Below are positions 8,302-16,082 of a stretch of DNA of 40,322 bases, one piece after another. The notes beneath the pieces were generated by a model. That model was not told the origin of the DNA, did not search any database, and saw only the letters and a list, made by a program, of their open reading frames with translations. Source of the stretch: Desulfuromonadales bacterium. Its GTDB lineage: Bacteria > Desulfobacterota > Desulfuromonadia > Desulfuromonadales > JAHYIW01. Within the stretch, counting starts at the first letter, position 1. Every line of letters starts with the position of its first letter. Where the stretch lies: assembly GCA_029210745.1 (NCBI GenBank), contig JARGFI010000025.1, positions 1 through 40,322 of the forward strand. The letters are read 5' to 3'. Position numbers and translations under genes: made by a program.

Positions 8302-8899
8302 ATGAGCTCTCTGGGGACGCGAAATTTGAAATCCAAAATCCTGCTTACCTTGCGGGACTTGGCCTGTTGAGCGCCGCGCAGGGAACCTTCGTCAACCAGG
8401 GGGGCTCCGGCAAGATTACGCTTCCCGCCAGCGCCGAACTCAGTGTCTATCAGCCGTTTAACGACCAATGGTCAGTCATGGCTAACGTGATGTGGACCGA
8501 GTGGAGCTGCTTCGATCAACTCAAGATGGAATTTGATGGCACTCTTGCCACCCGGCCCAGTGTCACCGAAGAAGACTGGGGAGATAACTGGCGTTATGCT
8601 ATCGGCACAGTTTTTACGCCAAATGATTCCTGGGCTTTTTGAGCCGGTCTGGCTTATGACGAAACACCGATTCCCGATAATCGGCGGACGCCGCGCATCC
8701 CCGGTTCGAACCGGACCTGGGTTGCGTTCGGTAGTGGCTATAAAACGGGGAACTGGAGCTTTGACGCCGCCTATGCACCCCTCTTTGTCGACGATGCCCC
8801 GATTGAGCTGGTCGATGGCGGGACCGGTCGTGGAACCTGAACGGCGATTTTGATAATGTGGTTGACATCCTCAGCATTGAGGCAAGCCTGAAGTTTTGA
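8295..8899 (+). pseudogene. Remnant of FadL/OmpP1-type outer-membrane transporter
   Basis: Conceptual translation gives the C-terminal part of a FadL-family barrel: PASAELSVYQPFNDQWSV, then TEWSCFDQLKMEF, DNWRYAIGT, then after a stop AGLAYDETPIPDNRRTPRIP, a FVDDAP segment, and finally GDFDNVVDILSIEASLKF ending in Phe as barrel proteins do. Three lesions are visible: the N-terminal two-thirds is missing, a TGA at 8640-8642 interrupts the frame (a single C to T change from CGA would explain it), and a frameshift near 8835-8842 separates the last 20 residues. The lost 5' end coincides with a REP-like palindrome. FadL proteins import long-chain fatty acids or hydrophobic compounds; this copy cannot. 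Confidence 0.82.
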
Positions 8900-8924
8900 C
8901 AAAATATGACTACCAGATTTTTCT

Positions 8925-8956
8925 GCCCCCGACGGTTTCTGTCGGGGGCTTTTTTT
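8925..8956 (+). terminator. Rho-independent terminator after fadL remnant
   Basis: GCCCCCGAC (8925-8933) and GTCGGGGGC (8941-8949) form a perfect 9-bp GC stem with a 7-nt loop, followed by seven T. It probably served the intact transporter gene and still insulates the next gene. Confidence 0.85.
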
Positions 8957-9007
8957 CTTGGTGGGTGAGGTGGGGTGTGGTAAGAATCCGGTCGGAAAGG
9001 GATACCC

Positions 9008-9979
9008 ATGGCTGATCATCAACCAACCATCGAACGGATTACCCTGCCGACCCCCTATCTGGTTGGCCCGGTGCATGTTTATCTCATCCGCAGCAAAGAG
9101 TTTGAAATCCTGATCGATACCGGGCCACCGACCGATGCAGCGTGGACTGCGCTGCACACGGCGATTGATCCCTCTCGACTCGACGCGTTGCTGCTGACTC
9201 ACTGCCATCCCGATCATTATGGTCTGGCGGCGCGACTGGCGAATGACTACGCTATCCCGGTTTATTTGTCGCGTCGTGACGCTGCGTTTTTCGGTCGCGA
9301 AAATGAATATCTTGACGGCATGCTGGCGCAGGCGGCATTGTTGGGCGTGCCGTCTGACGAACAGGGGCGGGTACGCGATGCCCTCGGTTCGGCGCGGCGG
9401 GGTATCGCACCGCCGCTGAATTTTTGTTTCCTTGAAGAGGCGGGGGATGAGCTGGGGCGTTACGGGATCAGCGCGTTGCACTGCCCCGGACACTCGCAGG
9501 GGGATCATGTCTTTCTGGTCGGCAATCAGGCGATTGACGGGGACGTGCTGATAGCGGGTGCCTTGCCGGTGCCGCTGCTGGACGTACGGGCAGAGGATTT
9601 TGGCCGCCGTTTTGAAAATTACCCGGCCTGGTGCAAAGCCCTCGCGCGGCTCGGTCAACTTGGCGAGGTTACCTTACTTCCGGCACACGGCGACGCAATC
9701 AGTGCGATCGCTGCTGAAATCGGTGTCCTGGTAACCCGGTTGCTTGATCGTGCTGCAAGTCTGGCGCCGATGTTGAAAGGGCAAGATGATCTCTATGCAC
9801 TCGGCTGTGCCTTGTATGCTCAGCGTTTTGAGCAGCCTTTTATGCAGTACCTGAAACTTTCTGAACTGGTTTTTATGCGTGATCTGCTGATCGCTCCAAC
9901 GTTGTTGCTGGACGCGCTCGATTCTGCCCGACTTGCGAGCCCTTTTCGTCAGCGCTTTGTCTCTTTGCCGCAGTTATGA
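9008..9979 (+). CDS. MBL-fold metallo-hydrolase
   Basis: 323 aa. Metallo-beta-lactamase-fold zinc hydrolase. Metal ligands: HCHPDH at 65-70 (H65, H67, D69, H70), H162 in PGHSQGDH, D179 in GDVLIAG, and H227 in LLPAHGD. A C-terminal helical region (about 240-323) of the LACTB2/hydroxyacylglutathione-hydrolase-like type follows. Substrate not determinable: thioester and RNA hydrolysis both occur in this group. The start ATG follows GGAAAGGG. Monocistronic, between the fadL terminator and the ferritin-like gene. Confidence 0.85.
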   Translation: MADHQPTIERITLPTPYLVGPVHVYLIRSKEFEILIDTGPPTDAAWTALHTAIDPSRLDALLLTHCHPDHYGLAARLANDYAIPVYLSRRDAAFFGRENEYLDGMLAQAALLGVPSDEQGRVRDALGSARRGIAPPLNFCFLEEAGDELGRYGISALHCPGHSQGDHVFLVGNQAIDGDVLIAGALPVPLLDVRAEDFGRRFENYPAWCKALARLGQLGEVTLLPAHGDAISAIAAEIGVLVTRLLDRAASLAPMLKGQDDLYALGCALYAQRFEQPFMQYLKLSELVFMRDLLIAPTLLLDALDSARLASPFRQRFVSLPQL

Positions 9980-10084
9980 CAGAGGACATTGAACTTTTTA
10001 TGATGGTGTCAAAAAGAGGGTTTTTTCGAGTGTTAAAATATGTTACTGTCGCGCCATTAAATTATTTTCAAGGGAGAGCTTGAA

Positions 10085-10546
10085 ATGACAAACATTGACT
10101 TGCAAGAGGCGATCAAAACGGCGATGCAGACCGAGAAAGACGCCATGGATTATTATCGACTCGCCGCCGAAAAGATGGCTGACGAGCGTTGCAGCAAAAC
10201 ATTCAAAAGTCTGGCCAGGGATGAAGCGCAACATGCGCGGTCTTTCTTCAACGTCTACTCCGGGGGAGATATCCCTTCTTTTGATGATTTTATTAACGGA
10301 CCGGTGAATGAAGACTCCAGCTGGTTCAATGTATTGCGGCAGACCATGCTGGGTGATTTTGACGAGCGCAAAGCGCTGGAACTGGCTATTGAGCAGGAAG
10401 AGGCGCTGGAAAAAGAATTGCGTGCGATGGCGGAAAAGATCGATAACCCGATCATCAAGGAAGTTTATCGCGCCAACGCGCATTCGACCCATCATCATAT
10501 GTTGGATATTGAAGAAGATTACAAGGATTTGTTCGGTATGTCCTGA
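10085..10546 (+). CDS. Ferritin-like (rubrerythrin-type) di-iron protein
   Basis: 153 aa four-helix-bundle protein. Helix 1 carries E17 in MQTEKDAMDYY and helix 2 carries DEAQHA (E47, H50), the ExxH pair; the second half supplies matching acidic residues (ELAIEQEEALEKEL) and a HHHMLDIEEDY segment. It lacks the CxxC rubredoxin domain of full rubrerythrin, so it is a rubrerythrin-like ferritin-family protein, probably for peroxide or iron handling under anaerobic conditions. An AGGGAG box precedes the ATG. Confidence 0.85.
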   Translation: MTNIDLQEAIKTAMQTEKDAMDYYRLAAEKMADERCSKTFKSLARDEAQHARSFFNVYSGGDIPSFDDFINGPVNEDSSWFNVLRQTMLGDFDERKALELAIEQEEALEKELRAMAEKIDNPIIKEVYRANAHSTHHHMLDIEEDYKDLFGMS

Positions 10547-10574
10547 TAGCCCTTTTGCCGTACGCCATAAAAAA

Positions 10575-10605
10575 ACGTCGCTGACAGTCTCAGCGGCGTT
10601 TTTTT
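10575..10605 (+). terminator. Terminator between convergent genes
   Basis: ACGTCGCTGA (10575-10584) pairs with TCAGCGGCGT (10590-10599) with one wobble and a 5-nt loop, followed by six T. Six A precede it, so it can act in both directions between the ferritin-like gene and ybaK. Confidence 0.85.
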
Positions 10606-10623
10606 ATCCTCAAATGGAGAAAA

Positions 10624-11109
10624 TCAGGAGATGGCGACAGAAATCAACTCCGGTTGCAACAGCTCGCACAGGGTGCGGGGATCGATTTCAATCAGCAAAC
10701 CGCGTTTGCCGCCGTTGATGTAAATGCGATCCAGCTCAAGGATTGTTTTTTCCAGATAGACCGGCATATTTTTGCGGGTGGCAAAGGGGGAGGTGCCGCC
10801 GACCTGGTACCCGGAGTGGCGATCAGCGGTTTTCGGGTCGCACGGGCGGATCGATTTGACGCCGATCAAACGCGCCAACTCCTTGGTTGAAACCTCGCAA
10901 TCACCGTGCATCAGGACAATCAGCGGTTGCCGGGCGTCATCTTCCATAATTAATGTTTTGATCACGTTGTGTTCAGCCACGCCGAGTTCCCGTGCCGAGA
11001 CCGCGGTTCCGCCTTTTGCTTCGTAGCTGTAGGGGCGCGGAATAAAGTTGACCCGCTGTTGGCGCAGCAGGCGGAGCGCAGGAGTCGACGGGATTTTATC
11101 CTTGGCCAT
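10624..11109 (-). CDS. ybaK: Cys-tRNA(Pro)/Cys-tRNA(Cys) deacylase YbaK
   Basis: 161 aa from ATG 11109 (MAKDK), preceded by AAAAGG; a GTG at 11145 in the same frame would overlap the rhomboid gene by 13 nt and adds residues not typical of the family. YbaK/EbsC hydrolyses Cys mischarged on tRNA-Pro. Conserved features: YSYEAKGGTAVSA-like N-terminal loop, K51 in NVIKTL (the key Lys), the STKELARLIG helix and the signature GYQVGGTSPF at 100-109. It lies 23 nt after the upstream rhomboid gene and is probably cotranscribed with it. Confidence 0.9.
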   Translation of the reverse strand: MAKDKIPSTPALRLLRQQRVNFIPRPYSYEAKGGTAVSARELGVAEHNVIKTLIMEDDARQPLIVLMHGDCEVSTKELARLIGVKSIRPCDPKTADRHSGYQVGGTSPFATRKNMPVYLEKTILELDRIYINGGKRGLLIEIDPRTLCELLQPELISVAIS

Positions 11110-11132
11110 TGGCTGAACCTTTTCGGTAGAGG

Positions 11133-11909
11133 TTATCGGATCCACGTGAAAACGAGTAATGCCAGACTGATGACAATGATCAATGTTGCAATGGTGGCGA
11201 GAACCAGAAAGAACGGAGCATATTTACGTCGAGCATGATAACCGAGCGGGATCAGCGCACCGAAGCCGACTCCGACCAGGGCTCCACCGGCATGCCCGGC
11301 GTTGTCGGCGCCGACCACAAAGCCGAAAACAAAAGCGATAGCGGCCCATTTGAGCATCATGTCGCGGAGGGGATAACCACTTGGCCCGCTGCGATGATAC
11401 CAGATTGCGGCACAGGCGATCAGTCCGAACAATGCCGCCGAGGCGCCGACCACCGGGACCTGTGGATGCCATAAAAAATCGGCGGCGGTTCCGCCGCAAG
11501 CAGCAAGCAGGTAGAGGACCAGATAGCGTGGCGGTCCGAGGTCGGCTTCGAGCAGTGGCCCGATCTGACGCAGCACCAGCATATTGAAGGCAAGGTGAAT
11601 AATCCCGCCATGCGTGAATGCATAGGTAATGCAGCGCCACCACTCCTGCGCATTGATGACCAGCGGCCAATATTGCGCGCCACTGTGAAGCAGCAAATAG
11701 GGGTCGGGACTGAGGATGGGCGAGAACCCTTGCCCGGCAAGCACCCCCTGCAAGACCATTGCGGTGAAAAACAGCAGATTTAAAACCAGCAGGCTGTTGG
11801 TGACCAGCGGCGGATCTTCGGGGCGCAACGGCGCACCATGGAGCAGGCTGTCGCGCATTCGTTCGAAATTAAATACAGAACGACGGCGACGATTGAAGGT
11901 AAAGGGCAT
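11133..11909 (-). CDS. Rhomboid family intramembrane serine protease
   Basis: 258 aa with about six TM segments after a basic N-terminal tail (NRRRR). Rhomboid features: WWRCITYAFTHGGIIHLAFNM (about 90-110; H105 and N109 of the HxxxN motif), the catalytic GASAALFG with S157, and H206 in GHAGGALVG. Rhomboids cleave TM segments of membrane substrates. The residue after the catalytic Ser is Ala rather than the usual Gly of GxSG, a mild departure. The SD region is weak (AAGGAAA about 13 nt from the ATG). It is the first gene of a two-gene unit with ybaK. Confidence 0.87.
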   Translation of the reverse strand: MPFTFNRRRRSVFNFERMRDSLLHGAPLRPEDPPLVTNSLLVLNLLFFTAMVLQGVLAGQGFSPILSPDPYLLLHSGAQYWPLVINAQEWWRCITYAFTHGGIIHLAFNMLVLRQIGPLLEADLGPPRYLVLYLLAACGGTAADFLWHPQVPVVGASAALFGLIACAAIWYHRSGPSGYPLRDMMLKWAAIAFVFGFVVGADNAGHAGGALVGVGFGALIPLGYHARRKYAPFFLVLATIATLIIVISLALLVFTWIR

Positions 11910-12263
11910 CAGGGCAGGTTTCCTTGATTAGAAAAGCAGTGCGGTGGGTTCGATTTCGACCAATTATTGCGCAAATTGCTCAATTCAGCAAGCATGACGT
12001 AAAAATTGCGGCATAATGGCTGATAGAACCAAAAAGAAGGTTAGGTTTTAAGCCTTACCATCAGATTAAATCAGATTGAATCCGCGGCAAAAAAAAAGAT
12101 TTTCGGGCTTTGTTTAGCCGCTGATGAAAGTCCGATAACATCTGTTGTGGCTACTCAAAACTTGAAGTTTTTCTGAAGATTGGGCAAACTTGGTGCACTC
12201 GCAGTATTCTTTGCGTGTGCCCGGTAATTAAACTTTCCCGCGACGAGAAATGAGCTATCAGTG
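11910..12263. promoter_or_regulatory. Long divergent intergenic region
   Basis: 354 bp between divergent rhomboid and PsiE-type genes, AT-richer than its surroundings. It contains tandem near-repeats ATCAGATTAA/ATCAGATTGA (about 12060-12080), an A9 tract near 12089-12098 next to a GGCT-TTGTTT-AGCC hairpin (about 12109-12122), and a hairpin GCACTCGCA (12195-12203) with TGCGTGTGC (12212-12220). No ORF. It probably holds both promoters and perhaps a regulatory leader of the PsiE gene; no riboswitch family recognised. Confidence 0.4.
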
Positions 12264-12719
12264 ATGAATTTGTTAAATGAACAGCCGGTCAGACGTCTTA
12301 TCTTTGGTACCCGTGGTTATCACTGGTTTGAAAGGGTGGTTATCGCCGTATTAACCGTGCTGGTTTCGGTTTCGGTCGTACTGACTCTGGCCCAGTCCGC
12401 TGTGGCGCTCTATCAGGTGGTCGTGTCGGACACGCACATGATCGATCATGACGCGTTCATTACAGTCTTCGGAACGTTTATGACCGTGCTGATTGCGCTG
12501 GAATTCAACCACACCGTACTCCCTGATATTACGTCGAAAGCACCGCTGGTCAAGGTTCGAGCAGTGTTGCTGGTTGCTTTGCTGGCGTTGGCGAGAAAGG
12601 TTGTTCTGGTCGATTTCAAGCAGGTTCCATACACTTCGATGATTGGGCTGGCCGTGCTGATTATCGCTGTCGGCGTGGCGTATTGGGCGTTGCAGCCCGA
12701 AGACCGGAACAAGGATTAG
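12264..12719 (+). CDS. PsiE-like (phosphate-starvation-inducible) membrane protein
   Basis: 151 aa from ATG 12264 (a GTG sits directly before it at 12261). Four TM segments at about 22-45, 65-83, 100-118 and 123-142. The first part (GYHWFERVVIAVLTVLVSV), the central FGTFMTVLIALEFNHTV and the ALARKVVLVDFKQ loop match the PsiE/DUF1622-like phosphate-starvation-inducible E family. Function of the family is poorly known. The stop is 56 nt before the L,D-transpeptidase start, so cotranscription is likely. Confidence 0.8.
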   Translation: MNLLNEQPVRRLIFGTRGYHWFERVVIAVLTVLVSVSVVLTLAQSAVALYQVVVSDTHMIDHDAFITVFGTFMTVLIALEFNHTVLPDITSKAPLVKVRAVLLVALLALARKVVLVDFKQVPYTSMIGLAVLIIAVGVAYWALQPEDRNKD

Positions 12720-12775
12720 CTGAACGCGGCCAGTGTGTTCGTCGGCCATGGCAGTATCTGCGGGGAATGTTCTGC

Positions 12776-14470
12776 ATGCGGTTTGTGCTGTTAGCGATAA
12801 TCTGGATTACCGGTTTGTTGAATGCGATACCTTGCGGAGCAGCCCCACAGCATATTTCTTCGCCAGCGGATCAGATTGCTGTTGAGTTGCGTGCGTTGGT
12901 CGAGGAGCAATTATCGGGGCAGAAGCTGGTACTGAATCGACAACTGTTGCTTGACGATACCACGCTGCCTCAATTTTACTCCGGGTTTAACTATCAACCC
13001 GCCTGGATCGCGACCGACGGCCTCAATGTTTCAGGCCGCCTGCTCCTTGATACCATTCGAGATGCCGAGCTTGAGGGCCTGTGTCCCGAAGAGTATCGCC
13101 TCGCAACCCTTGAACTGCTGGTCCGTTTTGAGCATGATTTGCGGCGTGGTGGCGTTGCGACCGATCCACATTTTCTGGCCAGTCTCGATATTTTGTTGAC
13201 TGACGCGTTTTTGTCTTTTGTCGGTGACCTGGTCGAGGGGCGGGTCAATCCTGCCGATGTCTATCCTGACTGGGATGTTCCACAACAAAAAGCGGACACT
13301 GCGTGGCTGCTTGCGCAAATGATTTCCGCCGAACGGGCCGCACAGGTTTTGCGACAGTTGATCCCGGCATCTGTAGACTATCGCGGTTTACGGCGTTATT
13401 TGCGCTATTATCGGGAATTATCCGTGCGTGGCGATTGGCCACAGATTGAGGAGGGGCCACTCCTTAAACCGGGGGAGAGTGACCGGCGTGTGCCGAAACT
13501 GCGTGCGCGTCTTCTGTTCAGCGGTGATCTGGAATTTGACAATACCCGCCCCGATGAATATTACGATGACGCGACCGTTGCTGCCCTGAAAAAATTTCAA
13601 CGCCGTCACGGTCTCTTCCCGGATGGGGTGCTGGGCGACCAAACGCGAAAAGAACTGAACGTTCCACTCCGCCGAAGAATCGATCAATTGATGCTCAATA
13701 TGGAACGCTGGCGGTGGCTGGCGCGGGATCTTGGCGAACGCTATCTGTTGGTCAATATTGCTGATTTCAGTTTGAGTGTGATTGATGGCGGAGAGTATGT
13801 CATGTCGATGCCGGTGGTTGTGGGGACGGCTTATCGTCGGACTCCGGTCTTTTCTGCCAAACTGAAATATGTTGTTCTGAACCCCTACTGGTATGTGCCG
13901 GAAACGATTTTTCGCGAAGATAAACTGCCGTTACTACGTGTCGATCATGACTATTTAGTGCAGCATGATTACGATCTGGTCGAATGGCAGGGGGGGCGGA
14001 TCGTGAAGATAGATGCCGAGCAGATCGATTGGCGCGACGTCGATCCTGAACAGTTCAAGGGGATTTTACGTAAACGACCGGGTGAGGGGAATCCACTCGG
14101 AAAAATCAAGTTTCTTTTTCCGAATCCGTACGATATCTATTTGCATGATACGTCACAAAAGTATCTCTTTCGGAAGCAGACCCGCCTGTTCAGCTCCGGC
14201 TGTATTCGTATTGAACGACCCCTTGATCTGGCGCAATATCTGTTGCAGCGCGAAGGGTGGAGCCGTGAGCGGCTCCTGATGATTTTGACGCAACCGGAGG
14301 AATATCAAATCAAACTCACATCTAGCTGGCCGGTCCATCTGGTTTATCAGACCGCCTGGGTCGACAAAGCCGGTTTGGTACATTTCCGTCCCGATGTCTA
14401 CTGGCAGGATTGGGACCTGGAGCGGGCGCTGCAAAAACGCCGCGCAAAGGCGGTCAGAACAGATCCTTGA
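12776..14470 (+). CDS. L,D-transpeptidase, LdtD/YcbB type
   Basis: 564 aa from ATG 12776, with GGGGA 9 nt upstream; longer in-frame starts would precede the signal peptide (residues 1-22, ending CGAA). Order: an all-helical scaffold domain (about 35-225), a peptidoglycan-binding domain (about 235-297, with LKKFQRRHGLFPDGVLG) and a YkuD catalytic domain (about 322-490). Conserved H457 is in YLHDT and the nucleophile C476 in SSGCIRIE. The domain order and length match LdtD/YcbB, which forms 3-3 cross-links between meso-DAP residues in the periplasm and can bypass PBPs under stress. It overlaps the convergent TraB gene by 17 nt at the 3' ends. Confidence 0.9.
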   Translation: MRFVLLAIIWITGLLNAIPCGAAPQHISSPADQIAVELRALVEEQLSGQKLVLNRQLLLDDTTLPQFYSGFNYQPAWIATDGLNVSGRLLLDTIRDAELEGLCPEEYRLATLELLVRFEHDLRRGGVATDPHFLASLDILLTDAFLSFVGDLVEGRVNPADVYPDWDVPQQKADTAWLLAQMISAERAAQVLRQLIPASVDYRGLRRYLRYYRELSVRGDWPQIEEGPLLKPGESDRRVPKLRARLLFSGDLEFDNTRPDEYYDDATVAALKKFQRRHGLFPDGVLGDQTRKELNVPLRRRIDQLMLNMERWRWLARDLGERYLLVNIADFSLSVIDGGEYVMSMPVVVGTAYRRTPVFSAKLKYVVLNPYWYVPETIFREDKLPLLRVDHDYLVQHDYDLVEWQGGRIVKIDAEQIDWRDVDPEQFKGILRKRPGEGNPLGKIKFLFPNPYDIYLHDTSQKYLFRKQTRLFSSGCIRIERPLDLAQYLLQREGWSRERLLMILTQPEEYQIKLTSSWPVHLVYQTAWVDKAGLVHFRPDVYWQDWDLERALQKRRAKAVRTDP

Positions 14471-15644
14471 TCCAGCCGAAGGCAACAAAGGTGCCGATTG
14501 CCGAACCGAAAGAGGAAAAGAGAAAGACCAGCAGGACCCGCGTTGTGCGGTTGGTCCACCAGCCGCTCAATTTGACGATGTCCTCACTGACTTTTTCCAG
14601 ATCACGCACTTTTGGTGCGGCAAAAAACGCCTGCGCCAGACCGGCTACCATGCCGGCGCCAATGGTCGGGTTGAGAGACGTTATCGGCGCAGCGATGAAG
14701 GCGGTGATAACCGTGAGCGGGTGCCCCATTGCCAGCAGGGCCCCCCCGGCCGAAAGCAGACCATTGGCCAGGATCCAGGCAAGTGCGGCATCGGCAAAGC
14801 GTTCTCGATCACCGAGAAAAAAACCACTGATAAAAAGCATGATGACGATTGCCGGAATCAGCCATGGGATTACTTTTGAAATAGCTGGCTTAGGCGGAAT
14901 GACGGAGATCTCCGCCACTGTTGCTGCAGACGTTCCCTGGCGCAGATGGTGTTCGGTGCCGGGGAGGTGTGCGGCCCCGAGGACGGCGACAACCTTGTTT
15001 CCCGGCGCGGCGAGAATATGATGGGCCATGTAGTAGTCACGCTCATCCACCAGGATCGTCTTGACTGACGGCAGCACATCGCCCATTTCTTCGAGGAGGG
15101 CCGAAAGGGTGTCTGTTTCGCGCAGACGGGCGAGTTCCTCTTCATTTATGTCCTGTTTTTCAAAGAGACTGGCAAACAGGGTCGAAAGAAGTTGCATCTT
15201 CTTCCAGAGGCCGGTGTTGCGCCAGGAACGAAGCAGCGTGGTGCGCAGATCTCGATCGACAAGACACACGCCAAGACCATGCTCTTCAGCGGTTTCTGTT
15301 GCTGCTGCCAGTTCTGCCCCCGGTTTGACGCCGGTCTGTAGTCCCATGCGGCGCTGGAACGATGTCAGGGCGAGGTTTGCAAGCAGAAAAGGTGCCTGCT
15401 TTTTGCGAATGACTTGAAAGAGATTCAGTGATTCCCAGCGCTGCGGATTCTTCAGCGACTGATAGCGTTGCTCATCGAGCTCAACACAGACCGTGTCCGG
15501 TTGTTCAGCGGTGATCACTTCGCGTACTGTGTCGACCGAAGCCTGGGAAATATGCGCGGTTCCGATCAGGATGATTTCACGACCGTCAAGCAGCAGGCGG
15601 CGAATGTTGGATGGGGGAGGGGCTGTCGTTGAGATCGAGTCCAT
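14454..15644 (-). CDS. TraB/GumN-family membrane protein
   Basis: 396 aa. The N-terminal TraB domain (about 15-245) shows GTAHIS at 28-33, VCVELDEQRY at about 53-62, a VDRD segment, LVDERDYYMA and GAAHLPG; the GxxH and E motifs relate it to the TIKI/GumN/PrgY putative metalloprotease-like superfamily. Three or four C-terminal TM segments (about 265-395) anchor it. TraB/PrgY of Enterococcus shuts down pheromone production; the role in other bacteria is unknown. The start is about 55 nt downstream of the terminator of the minus-strand ncRNA, and has weak SD (GGATATGG). Confidence 0.85.
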   Translation of the reverse strand: MDSISTTAPPPSNIRRLLLDGREIILIGTAHISQASVDTVREVITAEQPDTVCVELDEQRYQSLKNPQRWESLNLFQVIRKKQAPFLLANLALTSFQRRMGLQTGVKPGAELAAATETAEEHGLGVCLVDRDLRTTLLRSWRNTGLWKKMQLLSTLFASLFEKQDINEEELARLRETDTLSALLEEMGDVLPSVKTILVDERDYYMAHHILAAPGNKVVAVLGAAHLPGTEHHLRQGTSAATVAEISVIPPKPAISKVIPWLIPAIVIMLFISGFFLGDRERFADAALAWILANGLLSAGGALLAMGHPLTVITAFIAAPITSLNPTIGAGMVAGLAQAFFAAPKVRDLEKVSEDIVKLSGWWTNRTTRVLLVFLFSSFGSAIGTFVAFGWIKDLF

Positions 15645-15696
15645 AATAAACCATATCCGCTATTTGTGATTGGCCCGGTTTCTGCGTGCCGGTGTT

Positions 15697-15727
15697 TTCA
15701 AAAGAAAAGCGTCGCGACGCGACGCTT
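15697..15727 (-). terminator. Minus-strand terminator of the 6S-like RNA
   Basis: AAGCGTCGC (minus strand 15727-15719) pairs perfectly with GCGACGCTT (15715-15707) with a 3-nt loop, then TTCTTTTGAAAAC. The orientation of the T-rich tail gives the minus strand. Confidence 0.75.
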
Positions 15728-15869
15728 GATTACTGAGGAGCTCTCCACACCTGTCGTGGACTGTTGGGTCTCACAGCGACTATCCCAACAAGGTGGCCCG
15801 GCTTGTTGATGCATCAGGCGTCCCGCTCCGCGGCGGGCTTGCACACAGCACCTCTGAAGCCGTTCCGAA
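15700..15869 (-). ncRNA. ssrS: Structured ncRNA, probable 6S RNA
   Basis: About 170 nt on the minus strand with its own promoter and intrinsic terminator, no plausible ORF, and rich pairing. The 5' segment CAGAGGTGCT pairs with AGCTCCTCAG near the 3' end (two mismatches) to form a long closing stem. Inside are CCCGC/GCGGG (around 15825-15840), a nested arm CCACCT/AGGTGTGG with TGTTGGG/CCCAACA, and a TGATGCATCA palindrome. A closing stem, an open middle and an upper arm, at this size, is the layout of 6S RNA, which sequesters sigma-70 polymerase; the 5' end reading CAGAGGTGCTGTGTGCAAG is reminiscent of the enterobacterial one. No SRP GGAAGCAG loop, tmRNA tag or RNase P core is seen. Family assignment is inference; existence of an RNA gene is better supported. 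Confidence 0.55.
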
Positions 15870-15875
15870 ACGAAA

Positions 15876-15904
15876 ATTATACCGCGTGGACATTGGAGTC
15901 TCAC
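15876..15904 (-). promoter_or_regulatory. Promoter of the 6S-like RNA
   Basis: On the minus strand, GTGAGA (15904-15899), a 17-nt spacer and a perfect TATAAT (15881-15876). Start expected near 15869. Confidence 0.65.
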
Positions 15905-15986
15905 GTGCAGGGCAGAGAGCCGATATATGTGCCCAGTATATGGAAAAACAATGTGTCTGGCAAGGGGAAATGCCACATTAAAAGCA

Positions 15987-16016
15987 TTGACAGCTAACTG
16001 TCCAGCGTATTTAAAT
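15987..16016 (+). promoter_or_regulatory. Candidate promoter of the GGDEF-EAL gene
   Basis: Perfect -35 TTGACA at 15987-15992, an 18-nt spacer and TTAAAT at 16011-16016 (TTTAAA at 17 nt is the alternative). Leader of about 60 nt to the ATG at 16083. Confidence 0.5.
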
Positions 16017-16082
16017 AATCGTTTGTATTAAATCTCTGCGCACCTTGCAATATAAGCATCGAATATTTTTATGGAGTTAATT

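Noticed and set aside
8533-8853. 106-aa ORF with a GLRSVVAIK-like product in the fadL region
   Set aside because: It reads the same DNA as the FadL remnant in another frame; the FadL-like translation is the one with recognisable family sequence.
10011-10039. Possible promoter before the ferritin-like gene (TAAAAT at 10034)
   Set aside because: No -35 of reasonable match at 16-18 nt, so not reported as a feature.
12683-12775. Longer start of the large L,D-transpeptidase
   Set aside because: It overlaps the PsiE-type gene and would place about 30 polar residues before an ordinary signal peptide; ATG 12776 has GGGGA.
15698-15976. 92-aa minus-strand ORF
   Set aside because: It lies over the structured RNA with promoter and terminator, and its translation has no family character.
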